Shown one piece after another: positions 1-11,563 of a stretch of 64,000 nt of DNA. A program made the translations under genes and the position numbers. Location: contig NC_030381.2 of the NCBI RefSeq assembly GCF_001625215.2, positions 46,746,689 to 46,810,688 of the forward strand, given 5' to 3'. How positions within the stretch are numbered: the first letter of the stretch is position 1; every line of letters begins with the position of its first letter. The DNA is from Daucus carota subsp. sativus (Eukaryota > Streptophyta > Magnoliopsida > Apiales > Apiaceae). Below the pieces are notes generated by a model. It was not told where the DNA came from, did no database searches, and saw nothing but the letters and a program-made list of their open reading frames with translations.

Positions 1-860
1 CCGGACTGTTTAATATATATTTCTCCCACTCTTAAAGCCTCCCAGAGAGTAGAGAGTGCAGATGATCAAATTTTAGTCTCGATTCTACTCGTTAGGCTTT
101 GCCTATATTGCTCCAATTTACAATCGTAGATGTTGCATACTTGCATGTTGGATGATTAGGTTTTATTTTAGGGTAGGGGACGAGGGGAGGGAGGGCCTGT
201 CTAGTACTGCTCAGTTTGCGGATCATATGTGCAAGTAATGGGCCAGAGTTTTACAATTTTTTTAAAAAGAAGGACTATTTGGATTTTTCTTCTTCAAATT
301 TATATTATATTTCTTAATATTTTTAATAGATATTTTATATTCTTCATTTTCAGAAATAAATGATTGATTAACGAAAACTAAGATAAGCTGAACAAGACAA
401 AAAAAAAAGTGTTGTTATATTCTTATCTTTTCTGATAAAAAACGTTCTTATTGAGTTCGGTAAATGCATGTCTCCAAAATTTGATGTGGTTCCTCCTTAA
501 TTTTTTAGATCAAACTAAATTGAAAGAGCTATACTAACTTGAATCACAATCTAAACTTAACCTTCTTTATATTAAAAGAAGTAGGAAGTCGAAAGTAATA
601 GTAATCAATCAATGGTCTGACTAATCACCACTTATATTGTAAAAGATCATGTTCCCTTACAAACGCATGTTAGAAAGGTTATCTAACACACTGTACGGGT
701 ACCGTTAGATCTATATTTCAAGAATTCAAATCAAAATTTTCTTTTTAATTGAATCCGCAATATTATCCTTTCAAGTTCAAATCAACCTGTTGTTCCTACG
801 AGTTGCAAGAATGTGTCATCCTATTATGACTACGAGTTGCAGGTCTCCGCTCCAACGCTT
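1..860. other. Gene-free AT-rich flank
   Basis: I see no coding region, RNA gene or clear repeat boundary here. Composition is AT-rich apart from a short purine-rich patch near 175-200. Confidence 0.5.
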
Positions 861-863
861 TTA

Positions 864-1177
864 GAGCAAGTCCAACAATATCCTATGAAATGACTTAAAA
901 ATATAATAAAAAATAGTGTTTTAGTGATTTAGACATCTTTTTAATATATGAACTCAAACAAAATGCCCTATAATCGTGCCTTATTATTAAACACATAATT
1001 TATTTGAACTAATATTGAATGAAAGTGAAAAGGTAAGAAAAGAGAGATTCATTGAAATGGTGGGGAGTTAATATTTTGTTGTGAAAATTGATTTAAGACA
1101 TGCTTAGTAGTGCCTCAAAAATGAGGCACTTGTTGGATGTCCTAGTGGTTTAAGCCACCATTAGGAATTGTTGGAGC
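864..1177. mobile_element. Decayed Tourist-like MITE
   Basis: The left end begins GAGCAAGTCCAACAAT just after TTA, and the right part carries the complementary ATTGTTGGAGCAC. The interior is AT-rich and non-coding. The layout resembles the cleaner element at 61156-61440, whose termini read GAGCATCTCCAAC. The right end is eroded, so the exact border and the 3-bp target duplication are uncertain. Confidence 0.45.
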
Positions 1178-1609
1178 ACACATTTAATCTAAATGTCTTA
1201 AATTATAATTTAGAACATTGTTGAACTTCCTTTTGCTCCCGTGGGATTGTCCTTGCTCTGCCCAAGATTAATAACATTATTAAAGCTAGCAAATTATTAA
1301 AGCTAGCAAATCGGATAGAGTAGAGTAGTGCCGAAGATACAATATTGATTAAATATCTAAAAATACATAATCGATTTGTCAATAATATTTTTATCAGATT
1401 CCAATATATTATTATATAATTTTTCATTAAAAAAAATATAATGATGTTAAAAATAAAATTATAAATATAAATTTTGAATATCATTTTAAAAACAAATATA
1501 AACAATTATATGAATAATGAGAGACACACCTGTCTTATTAGTTATAAAGTGTTATACTTAACTAAAAACACCAACCATCCCATAACTCTTTTCGGCACTA
1601 AAGTATTTT

Positions 1610-2318
1610 TTTTTTTGACGAAAAGCAAAAAAATTTAATAGATAACTGAAACCCAGCCGAGACAAACCCTCGAACTGTCAATTACAACCTGATTAAGAAA
1701 CAAAAAACGAGCTAAACATATAGCCGCTTTGTTTTCAGATCGTTTAACAGATAGAATATTTAAATTCTTTATACTAAAAAGTATTACAATCAAATCTCGA
1801 ACAATCCAACCTATATCAGTTGTGAACATAGTAGCATCGCAATTGACCTTCACATAAGCAGCAGCATCTGTAGCCCAATGTTCAGAATTATCAGTTACAT
1901 CAACCGATATTGGATCAACAAATGACCCCAAAAGATGAACAATTTTATGTCGTGAAAGGTGAGCTCTTACGATATTCACCACCGTGCCATATCTGATACA
2001 AGCCTCACGGATTACCCAAAATATCATGTAACTCCTTCTTAGAAACATTACCGAGACCCATAACAAAACACACAGAAACGTCAAAACAGACACAAACATC
2101 CCAAAAAGATGGGCACGACCTTGATGACAAGGTACTCAACAAGAACTCACCCAAAAGGATTAGATCTTGGTTTTATTGATAAAATTAAGAAATACGAGAG
2201 AAGATGGAAGAACGAAGATGATTAATCAGAGGGGATGAAGGATGAAGAGCGGAGAAGTGGGGGTTAGAACTTGGAGTCGACTCTCAAAACTGCAAACCCT
2301 AATTTTGAGAGAGAATTA
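1610..2318 (-). mobile_element. Short LINE-derived insertion with RNase H remnant
   Basis: The insert is bounded by a perfect 18-bp direct repeat, TCGGCACTAAAGTATTTT, at 1592-1609 and 2319-2336. A T-run at 1610-1616 is the poly(A) tail of a minus-strand element. An open frame at 1635-2099 (minus) has the pattern of the C-terminal RNase H domain of plant non-LTR elements: a VKVNCDAT stretch, then GWIVRD, then a SENKAAICLAR helix. No reverse transcriptase or endonuclease domain is present. The upstream part (about 2100-2318) looks like a leader rather than coding sequence. Most likely this is an internally deleted or 5'-truncated LINE retroposed into this site. Confidence 0.75.
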
Positions 2319-2336
2319 TCGGCACTAAAGTATTTT

Positions 2337-3417
2337 ACTTCCATATAAATACGAATTATCGATGTAACTTTTATTTACTCTAAGGTTTGTACTCCAAGAC
2401 AAAGAAAAACACTACTGGTTATCCATGACACTTATTCATTAGTCACATGTTTTAGGATAGAAACATTAGCTAGCTATTAACTTAAAATGCACAATTAAAA
2501 AATAAAGCTAAAATGATAATTTAGTAACTATGATCTTTTAATCTCATCAAAATTGCTCTGTGTTGTTTACTATTCAAACAGATTACTGGTCTGATACATA
2601 ACTCATATCTAAAAATGAGAATTACTGTTTGTGAGGAACTACTCTACAATAATTCAAAAACTCTTGGTTGCATGAGTATAAGGAATGTGTACTTTCTTGT
2701 ATCTATCCCAAAAGCCTAAGATTCTTCTTCTATGAATGAGACATTGAATGGCTACAAAGCTATGATTTTGATGTCAGAATCTGCATATGAATGTAACCAT
2801 AATGTCATAAACTGTATAAAAGTTGCGAAAAATGAGAAAAGTCTGTAAAGAAAGCAAGATCACATGCACAAAGAAAGTGTCAAAGTATATTTACATCTGC
2901 TCAATCAAATATATACCAAGCACCCCACAGTCAATAATGATACAATCCAATGCTCAAACTCCTAAAAAAACACAAAAACACTCAAAACCCTCCACTCTAG
3001 ATTATGCTACACCCATTGTTATCCATATTATGGGTGTGAAGAAAATCACAAATTGCCTTATCTTGATCACATTTGATTCTTTTTCACACAACCTGTTAAA
3101 AAGCCATCAAATAATGGAGAAGAGGTGGTGGTCACAAAGCAAAGTGAATGGCATATGCACCAAACACATGCTTCTGTCCCAGTTTTTTCTGCCCACCTGC
3201 ACATGCTCTTCTATCTTAAACTCCTTCTAAAAATCACTGCTGTTGAGTATAATATCTTACAACAACATATAATAAAACATCACACCTTCACACAACCTAG
3301 ACATTATCTTCAAGTTCCTAGCTGGAAAATTACCTAACAATTAAGAAACTATTAGTGTTATAATCTTGTGATTACTAAAATTAATAGCCATTCTTGTTTG
3401 CCATGTGAATGACAACT
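2337..3417. other. Intergenic region downstream of the glycosylase gene
   Basis: No gene is supported. Open frames here lack family resemblance. The part next to 3417 should include the 3' UTR of the minus-strand DNA glycosylase gene. Confidence 0.45.
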
Positions 3418-5117
3418 TCATAGAGCTGGTGCCACGGTGGCGCGTCTCTGAGCCAGCGCAGTGCATTGAAGGTGGCGCGGGCAGGTGATGAGGTGGTCGA
3501 TGGTGAGTCCAGCTGCCTGCATGAAGGAGTGTAGAACAGTGGGTCCGACTAATCGGAATCCTCTCTTGACCATGTCTTTGCTAATGCCCTCTGATTTTGA
3601 AGTTTTGACAGGCATTTTGTTGCATAATTTGTATTGTGTGACAATAGGGTTGTTGTTGACAAATCCCCATAGATATTTGTCAAATGACCCAAATTCCTTC
3701 TTAATCTGAAAACCAAATTTGTAAGCCTAGTGTTAATAGATTTCTTAAATTGTTATGTTGTTTAATAAACATAAAAAGATAAAAGTGTTGCAGTGATTAC
3801 CTGAAGAATTCTGTTAGAATTGTCTACAACTCCTCTGACTAGCCTTAACTCTATGTTATACTCAGCACTGATTGATGTAATTTTCTTTTCTGAATATTTA
3901 GAGACAATTTCTGCATCAAATTCTGAGAAAGCATCTCTGTATATAAAAACAGCAGAGTTAGAGCTATAAGTTAGCAAAATTTTAATGTTTGCATGCTAAT
4001 TGTAAATATTAGGCTCCTCACCTGAATTCCTGTCTTTTCTTTAGGACTGAAGTCCAATCTGATCCAACTTGTGCACCAGTTAGCACTAACAATTCAAACA
4101 GCACCCTGCATATCATTAGAAGAATCGTATATAGTTAATCCCCAAATCGCAATGCTAAAAAAAATTGTTCACACATATATAAAATAATGCTAGCGGAACA
4201 AGAGAATTACTTGTCATCATGGGTGGGAACTCCCCATTCTTCATCATGGTAAGCAACATAAATCGGGTCTGCAAAGATAACAAAAAGCAGCGCTATTTTA
4301 TTAATAATGAAAAACTCCGAATACTTATTTTTTTTTTCAAATTCAAGCATAGCGCATATTTATCTTCTCTCAGTAACAAGAGGTTGGGAAATGAGGATAT
4401 TAGCTTCCTTAAAGGCACGAGTGTGATAATATTCAAATTTCCGCTCGTAACAAGAGGTTGAAGGTTCGGGCAAAGGCTCAGTTAAAAATAAAGATATAAA
4501 TTAAAGAGCATACCTGAATTAGGTGTAATGAAACTGCATCTTTTATCCTCTGTGACATTAAGAGTTGGCTCAATATTATCATTGAGGTTCAGGTAGGGGT
4601 CATATTTCGCAGACTTTGACCTTCCATAATGAGCAATCTTCATTTTTCTCTGCACTTGCAAATTCGCCACTTGCTCCCTCCTAGCCGCTGCAATACTTCC
4701 AGGAGCCTCGACTATACAAGACGAAACATAATTCAATGTGCTAGTGTCAACACAAGCCGTCTCGGTCTTTGACTTCTTCACAGGAATCCTAGCCTTCGGA
4801 TCACTCTTGGGTGTCAAAACCAGCTTCTCAACGCTAGAATTAAGTCCATTCGGGTCATTCCCTCGTTTAATCGCAGGCTGTCGAGGCGATTTCAGCTTCG
4901 GAGACATAGGTGGAGTGGTCACAAAAGGCCTTAGTTTTGGACTAGTCACATTACTATGGGGAGGGCGCAGAGGCTGAATTTTAGGTGGTGTAACGGATTT
5001 TTTCGACGATATTCGACGTTCGAGCAGCGGGACTTGATTCGGCTGAAGGACAGGACGACCATTGAGATCAAAAGAGGGAGTGGTCGTTTGTTGAAGTTTG
5101 GACTTGGAGGAACACAT
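3418..5117 (-). CDS. DNA-3-methyladenine glycosylase I (Tag family), five exons
   Basis: Predicted base-excision-repair enzyme that removes alkylated adenine from DNA, probably nuclear or organellar. Exons on the minus strand are 5117-4514, 4268-4211, 4105-4022, 3936-3801 and 3705-3418. All four introns are GT-AG and the frame stays open, giving 389 residues. The first ~185 residues are a basic, proline- and serine-rich extension of low complexity, as in other plant members. The catalytic domain follows. It has a Cys (C194) and the YVAYHDEEWGVP block (H209), then GAQVGSDW (W238), and near the C terminus HLITC (H365 and C369). Cys/His/His/Cys is the zinc set of E. coli Tag. The residue matching E. 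coli Glu38 is Thr230 here. The start at 5117 is the first ATG of the frame; the frame extends two codons upstream only through a TTG. The protein ends shortly after the zinc motif, as expected. Confidence 0.93.
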
Positions 5118-6063
5118 TGTCAAGAGGAGGGCTTGTTTTGAAGTTCAAATGATTGTTATGTTTTTCGGAATGGGAAATAAATGGAAGAGTGCAAGTTGAG
5201 AGGGGGTTAAGTGAATATGAAGGGTATATATAGAAAAGGAGAAAAGATTGTGGGGGCAAGTTTGTGGAAGTTGTAACATGGGAGAGTTGGAATCTGTCAT
5301 ATATGTGATCATGTTCGTGGTCTTGTGAGTTGAGATTTTGAGAATGAAAGGGACCTTGGCTTAGGCTCGGGTCTTTGTTAGACTTCTGTATGCCAATAGT
5401 ATAGTTTTTTTTGTTCGTATGAGAATTCTTTAATTTTCGAAAATCGTTTTTAGGGTCTCGACAAAATTTGTCATCTGTCTGGTGAAAGATCTGGGATGAT
5501 ATTTTTTGGGAACTAAACTAATTTTCGAAAAATAACGTGTATTTATTATTTGTTCGGAGTATAACAGTGAAAATAAAAATAAAATCACGGACTAGGTACG
5601 GAGTGTATTTATAATGTGCCCCATTTTGAGTTGAGTTTTTTTTTAACAAATCGATTGAATAATAAGTTTATGGAGTGAAATCTGTATTTATCTTTTTTAT
5701 CAATATATATTGAACTAATCTGTAATTAAATATAAAAAAGTGATGAATATAAATGACAGCCTAGTGATGCTCTTGTTCTATGGCCCCCGACCCCGAGTGC
5801 ATGCCTTTACTGCAACTGTGGCTGGAGCGGGGGAGAGATTTTTATGGGGCAGGAAAAAAGGAAGCCTTATTTTATAACGTCTTCACTTTTCAGCTGGCTC
5901 TAATTCTGTCATCTCTCCCGTCCTTTCTTTTTACATACTCTTTCATGAATCATGATGATAAAACATGTTAATTAGCTTTAAAAAATCTACAGAAACACTT
6001 GGCCATAAAAGAGAGCGAAACACTTTCGATAATCAGACACAAATCTCTACTTTAAATTATATA
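5118..6063. other. Upstream region of the glycosylase gene and spacer
   Basis: It contains the promoter and 5' UTR of the minus-strand glycosylase gene; a TATATATAG stretch near 5225-5233 is a candidate TATA element about 110 bases upstream of the start codon. The remainder is AT-rich with no supported gene. Confidence 0.4.
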
Positions 6064-6311
6064 CTCGGTTTGTCCGTCTCATTTTCCTTTTAAAGTTTTT
6101 TTTACTGCTCGATATGCATTTTAAGACGCATATAAAATATAGTTCTATAACTTATTTTTGAAAAATTTTCCTTTTTGTATAAAACTTTAAACATCGATTT
6201 TTTATTCAAAAAAAAAGTTCAAAATAATTAATCAAATTACATTTTACGAGAGTATTAGAATGCGTGACGAGCCCCCGTCCCCAATATAAACAAATGAGGG
6301 GACGGAAGGAG
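6064..6311. mobile_element. Stowaway-type MITE, diverged
   Basis: Ends are imperfect inverted repeats of the CTCCnTCCGTCCC type (left CTCGGTTTGTCCGTCTCATT; right, read on the minus strand, CTCCTTCCGTCCCCTCATTT). It is flanked by TA on both sides (6062-6063 and 6312-6313). At 248 bp it has no coding capacity. This is the typical plan of non-autonomous Tc1/mariner-derived elements in plants. Confidence 0.7.
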
Positions 6312-7253
6312 TATCATTCAAATATATAATAATAAGCCACTTTTCATCTGGCTCTAATTAAAATATTCAATTATTAGAAATTATTTAACATGCTCCATAA
6401 AAATAATTATTTAATCTGCATAATAAAAATATATTAATTTAACATGTTTATTTATTTTATTTTTTAAAATATGAACTCTGATTATGTATCATTTTAGTAT
6501 AAATATATATTTTTTAAAATTAAGTATTCAAAATATATAATAAAATATAATATTGTAACCCAGGACGGTTACAAGCTAGTATAAACTAGGAGAGGAGCGC
6601 CTAATCCTGACACGGGTGTACAAATCAAGCAATCTACATAATTTTTGTGTTAATACTAAGATAGTGTTTGTTTATTGCTTAAAAGTCCGCTTTCTGGGTT
6701 TATAAGTTAGAAGCTAGGAATGTTATCTTTTATTTCAGGGTTTCGACTTCTTCAACAAACACTTTAATCACTTATATAAGTCTTAACTTGCTTCTGACTT
6801 CTACTCCACTTTTTTATTTGAAGTACGAAACACTTATTTTAAGTTCACTCAAACAGCCTGTAAAAGAGGTGGTTGTGATAAAAAAGAAGAAGAAGGAGCT
6901 GGTTGAGTTTAGTTGACATTTTACATATGAAAATCAACGTATTATTGCAATGCACATGCAGGTGTAGCTACAGAAGCTGACATTTGAACAATCAGGAATG
7001 ATATTATTCTGAATCCTTATTTTGCAGATGGATTAGATGTTAAAATATACAAAAACTAGAATCAGAATTGTATGGAATCTCATAATCTTGAACTAAAGGA
7101 CGGTGGTTAAAGGCCTGCAGAATAATTAGCATAGGCTAACAGGTTGTACATGTTCATTATAATAGTACAAGTTTAATACCAAAGACCTTTGCTCAAAAAC
7201 AGCATTAAGATCTGGTAAGCGTGTTGAAACTCTGTCTTTTCTCAAAATTATTA
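6312..7253. other. AT-rich spacer between two MITEs
   Basis: No coding region or boundary is recognisable. It has several polyA/T tracts and an isolated 'CCAGGACGG' patch near 6560. Confidence 0.4.
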
Positions 7254-7557
7254 CTCCCTCTGTCCCTCTCATTTGTTTACAGTTACTATTTTGGGATGTC
7301 CCTCTCATTTCTTTACATTACCATAAATAGTAAGTTTTTCTCATCATTACACCCATTATCTTCCCCCACTATCTCATATTTAACAATAAAAACTACTATT
7401 ACACCCACTACTTTCCTCCACTATCTCAAATCTATTATTAAATATTGATAGGTCCCACCACTTTACCCACTTTTCATCTAACTTTACTCATTTTTCATAC
7501 ATTGTATTAGTCTCCGTGTCCCCCTTCAATGTAAACAATTGAGGGGGACGGAGGGAG
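7254..7557. mobile_element. Stowaway-type MITE
   Basis: The 304-bp element has clear terminal inverted repeats: left CTCCCTCTGTCCCTCTCATT, right (minus strand) CTCCCTCCGTCCCCCTCAAT. It is flanked by TA (7252-7253 and 7558-7559). The left end holds a second internal copy of the TGTCCCTCTCATTT motif about 40 bases in. It is non-coding; the short frames inside it are chance. Confidence 0.88.
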
Positions 7558-8138
7558 TAACTTTTTATTATAATATGAAAAGGTAGAGTTGCAGTTCTGG
7601 CATTCTGTAAAACACGCACGGGATTAGGGGAACACCTCTGGAATGAGGCTGGTTAATTCATCCAAGAAGTGGATTAAGTAAGATAATTTACATATATTCA
7701 ATTTACGAAGAATATTATGGCTGGACTTAAAAAAATCCCAGTTTCCCGAGAGATGTAACCTATTCGTAGCTTACAAGTCAATTTCCGTCATAAACTCGAA
7801 TGTAATAAGTGAAATGTTAGTGTTTTTCGGTAACTTATTTTCAATTTTGAAATTTGATTTAATATAAATATAAAAGATCATTTTAAAAGATAATTTATTA
7901 TTATATAATAATTTTTATATCCAATAGGTTGTAAATATAACAAGATTTTGAAATTTAAGATTTTTAAAATTTGGAGTGGCCATGATGAACCCAGGTAACT
8001 AAGTTCTCATGTTTTGAGGTAACTACAAATATCATGAAAATTAAAGTTTTCTTATCATATCTATCTAGATATCATCTAACCAAACACTTGCACCCAATCA
8101 ATATACTTATATAAAGGAGAAGCGGGCGGCGTGTAGGT

Positions 8139-8713
8139 GGCGCCTCTCACATCGCTCCGTTCTATTTTTCTAATTTTCTGGATTTTTTGGATGAAAAATA
8201 TCAAAAATTAGAACTACTTTTTTAGTTTCGGGTATATTAGAAGCAAGTTTCAGAATCTGATTTTGCTTCAGATTATTTATAGAATATAATAGCTTGAAAG
8301 TTTTAATCTGATTTGATTTTGTTTCAGATTATTTAATTATGGGAAAGACAGATTATTTATGGAATATGGTAGCTTGAAAATTTTAATCTGATTTTGTTCG
8401 GATTATTTAATTATGGGAAAAAGTAGGCGCCTCTCACATCGCTCCGTTCTATTTTTCTAATTTTCTGGATTTTTTGGATGAAAAATATCAAAAATTAGAA
8501 CTACCTTTTTTAGTTTCGGGTATATTAGAAGCAAGTTTCAGAATCTGATTTTGCTTCAGATTATTTATAGAATATAATAGCTTGAAAGTTTTAATCTGAT
8601 TTGATTTTGTTTCAGATTATTTAATTATGGGAAAGACAGATTATTTATGGAATATGGTAGCTTGAAAATTTTAATCTGATTTTGTTCGGATTATTTAATT
8701 ATGGGAAAAAGTA
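8139..8713 (+). repeat. Tandem duplication of ~287 bp inside Helitron 1
   Basis: The block beginning GGCGCCTCTCACATCGCTCC at 8139 recurs at 8426. Both copies end at GGGAAAAAGTAG. The two units are nearly identical, differing mainly by an extra C before a T-run, so the duplication is recent compared with the divergence from Helitron 2. Confidence 0.9.
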
Positions 8714-8734
8714 GCAAACAAGTCTCTCTGCACC

Positions 8735-8742
8735 TATAAATA
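8735..8742 (+). promoter_or_regulatory. TATA box in Helitron-borne promoter-like segment
   Basis: CTATAAATA lies upstream of TAGGGTTT (reverse of the telo-box AAACCCTA) and a CT-rich leader. The same block appears twice in Helitron 2 (TATA at 12077 and 12206). I infer captured promoter/5' UTR sequence; activity is unknown. Confidence 0.45.
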
Positions 8743-9665
8743 CCGTATAGATCGTAGGGTTTTGGATCATCTAAACACAACCTCCTCTCTCAATACCACA
8801 AACCAACCTGATAGTTCTCTTACTACTCGATTTTTAAAGGAGAAGCGAGGGACTTGTAGGTGGCGCCTCTCACAGCTCCGTTCTATTTTTCTAATTTTCT
8901 GAAATTCTTGGATGGAAAATATCAAAAATCAGAAATACCTTTCTCTTGCTCGATTTCTAACTTGGAGGTGTCGTTCTTCTACAACGATAAGTGAAGGCTG
9001 TTTATACAGTAAAGGTTGTTGCAAGCAAATGTAGTTATAGACCGTTACATTGGAGTCGACAAATCCAAACACGTGAAAAGAATATAGTCTTGACATGATA
9101 TTGATGGTTGATGTCAATAAATTAATTATTAGTGATGTATGTTTGTCGGTTATTCTTTTATAATATTTGTTTTGTTCATCGGAAATGTTTGTTGTTGTTA
9201 ATTTTTATATTATTTACTTTGTATACATGAAAATATTATTCATGCATTATCTGTTTTCTCTGTTTAAGCAACTTTTAAGAGGGTAGTTATATTTAAGTTA
9301 GATGTTTTTGTGCACAATCAATCCAAAAAAATTGGAGGAAGGTGACAATGTAAGAACATGATTACTTTAAAAAAAAACAAATAAAATTAAAATTCGTCAT
9401 GCTTTAAATTGTTAATTACGTGTATAAATTTATTTATTTTCATTTTTCACCATGAATTATAATCCAATTTTGCAATTTTATATATTAGTATTGGTATTAA
9501 ATCAAGATTTTTATAATATAAATTTATTTTATCCTACAAATATTAACTTTAAAATATTAATATACTTTTTATAGACAGCCATAAAATTATTTTATTCTAA
9601 AAATATAATATTAGATCACTTATATAATTTTTATAGACCGTCGCAACGCGCGGCTTCTCAACTAG

Positions 9666-11563
9666 TTTATATTCAATCAATTTTTGCTTACGTAGTTGGG
9701 TTATATTGAAACAAACTAGGCCTTCGTTATTTTCTTTTGTCTCATAAATCATACTATCGCATGGATATTGAACGAAAACAAAATTGGAATTTATTGCTTG
9801 TTAGTTGTTACATCATGCTAAAGTCAAAAAAACTGCCAAACAATAGCTTCTCTGAATCCACAAAGAGCAAACAAGATCCCGATAACAAGCAACTGATTAT
9901 ACAGTAAAATAGACCTCGCAGGCTTCAACATCAAGTAATATTATTACAACTGCAGTAGCTAGTGTATTGATATATTCCAAATTAAAACAGTCACACAGAG
10001 GAAGAAGATAACACTCTGTTCAATAAACTCCATATAAATGACACAGCATGTATCGAGTCCCAGTTTTCTTGAGCCCATTTGTTTTCTTTCTGGAAGTAGC
10101 CAACTCATTTACCACCAGACCTAGAGGTATCATATATTTCTGCCACATTTTATTATTGGAAAAAAAAAAAAGAATTCGATTTCATCGTCCAGCAACAACT
10201 GCTTTGACAGAAGCCGCGGTTTCTGACCCTCTTGACTAAGGTCTCAGAAATTTAAAATTATTGTCACATGGCTCAGACCTGTCGTGTCTTTTTAAAAGTG
10301 TATCACTGTAAACTGACTAAAGGACTCTACAGTAAGACATTTTTATGGAATCCGAAAAAGTTGATTTCACTTGTTTTTATATCATTTTCCTTCCGAAACA
10401 TTTCCAAAATTATAGTATTAACTAGAGTAGCTATTTGTTCTTGTAATATTCCCCCGTCTTTCAATTGTTTACTGTCTTCTTTCACATATTTTAGGACTCA
10501 TATAAACTATAATTTTATAATTTATTTTTAAATTTTATTTAATTTTTAGTGTGTGAATAATCTATAAAATTATATTTTATAAAAGTATTTTATTGGTATC
10601 TACTTGTCTAAAAGATTCAAAAGTAAACAGAGAAACTAACATTAATGTCTATTGGTTGGCAAAACTGGTTAAAAGTCTTAAAAAAATTAACTTAACCTAA
10701 TTTCTTTAATAAGCAATTAGAAGCATGAAGCATCCTCTTTATTTCTAATCAATCAACTTAAACATTACTTTGCCACAAAACTAAACACCCCATGTGTTGA
10801 TCCCAACCTTTTGCATCACTAATATCAAGCACTTTGTAGACATATCCATGGCAAAACACATGATTGGGATAATTAATCATGCAATATCCTCTGCTACCTA
10901 GCTTCTTAACACCTCCTCTTTTATCTTATCAGTTGCACCTATAGTAGGCCCTGTTATCACTTATTGTAATCTTTGTTTTTTATTTTTCTGATTAAATTAA
11001 CTCAGCTTCTCAACTTCGAAATCACATTTTCAACTGAAAAAGATATGAGATCTACAAAATTTTAGCACTTTAGAAAAATAAATCGAGTATGGCTGATGAT
11101 GTGATGATTTGAAATGACAAGTTAGGACGAAGATTGTTACAATGACACTTCCATGTTACTAGTGAAAAACGAGGAGTGTTTCGTTATTGTCTGAAATTTA
11201 TTAGCCTTCCAAATAAAAGATGAGATTGAAAAACTTTCTGTCAATTTCTATATGTGAAGTGTGATGAAAGATGATGCTGATATATCTCATGCATGCATGT
11301 TCCTTTGCTTCAATTCTCTGCAGGACGATGGTTACATATTTTACTATATATCGAACGCGGCCAAGTTGCATTATTTGTTCGTACAAATAACATATAGTAT
11401 ATGCTCTGTTATTCTACAACCGTGTTTATACATATATGTGCATATACATCCATGAAAATCAGCTCTGGCCTATGAAAGCCACGATTCACCACATAACCCA
11501 AAGTACATGCAATACTATCTTTGTCTTCCATGGTTTTGCAATTCATCTTTAATTTATATTGAA
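9666..11563. other. Spacer between the two Helitrons
   Basis: No gene is supported. A decayed Stowaway-like pair of ends may lie at about 10450-10637, where a CCGTCTTTCAATTGTTTAC segment faces a weak complement, but the termini are too eroded to call. Confidence 0.4.

Larger units (their letters stand above)
8098..9665 (+). mobile_element. Non-autonomous Helitron, copy 1
   Basis: It starts TCAATATACTTATATAAAGG directly after A and ends CTAG directly before T (insertion between A and T). Just inside the 3' end, CCGTCGCAACGCGCGG can fold as a short GC-rich hairpin with one bulged T, the classic Helitron terminator. No Rep/helicase frame is present. The 5' part is duplicated in tandem (8139-8425 and 8426-8713), and a further shortened copy of the 5' region starts near 8836. 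A TATAAATA box followed by TAGGGTTT and a CT-rich stretch at 8735-8800 looks like a promoter and leader taken from a host gene. Confidence 0.8.

Noticed and set aside
1203-1505. 100-codon minus-strand frame rich in Ile/Phe
   Set aside because: It arises from AT-rich DNA; composition is that of translated poly(A/T), without domain features.
2823-3230. 135-codon plus-strand frame beside the glycosylase gene
   Set aside because: Low-complexity Lys/Ser/Thr-rich composition, no family motif, and it lies in the expected 3' flank of the minus-strand gene.
10443-10637. Possible further Stowaway-like element
   Set aside because: One end resembles CCGTCTTTCAATTG, but the partner end and TA duplication are not convincing.
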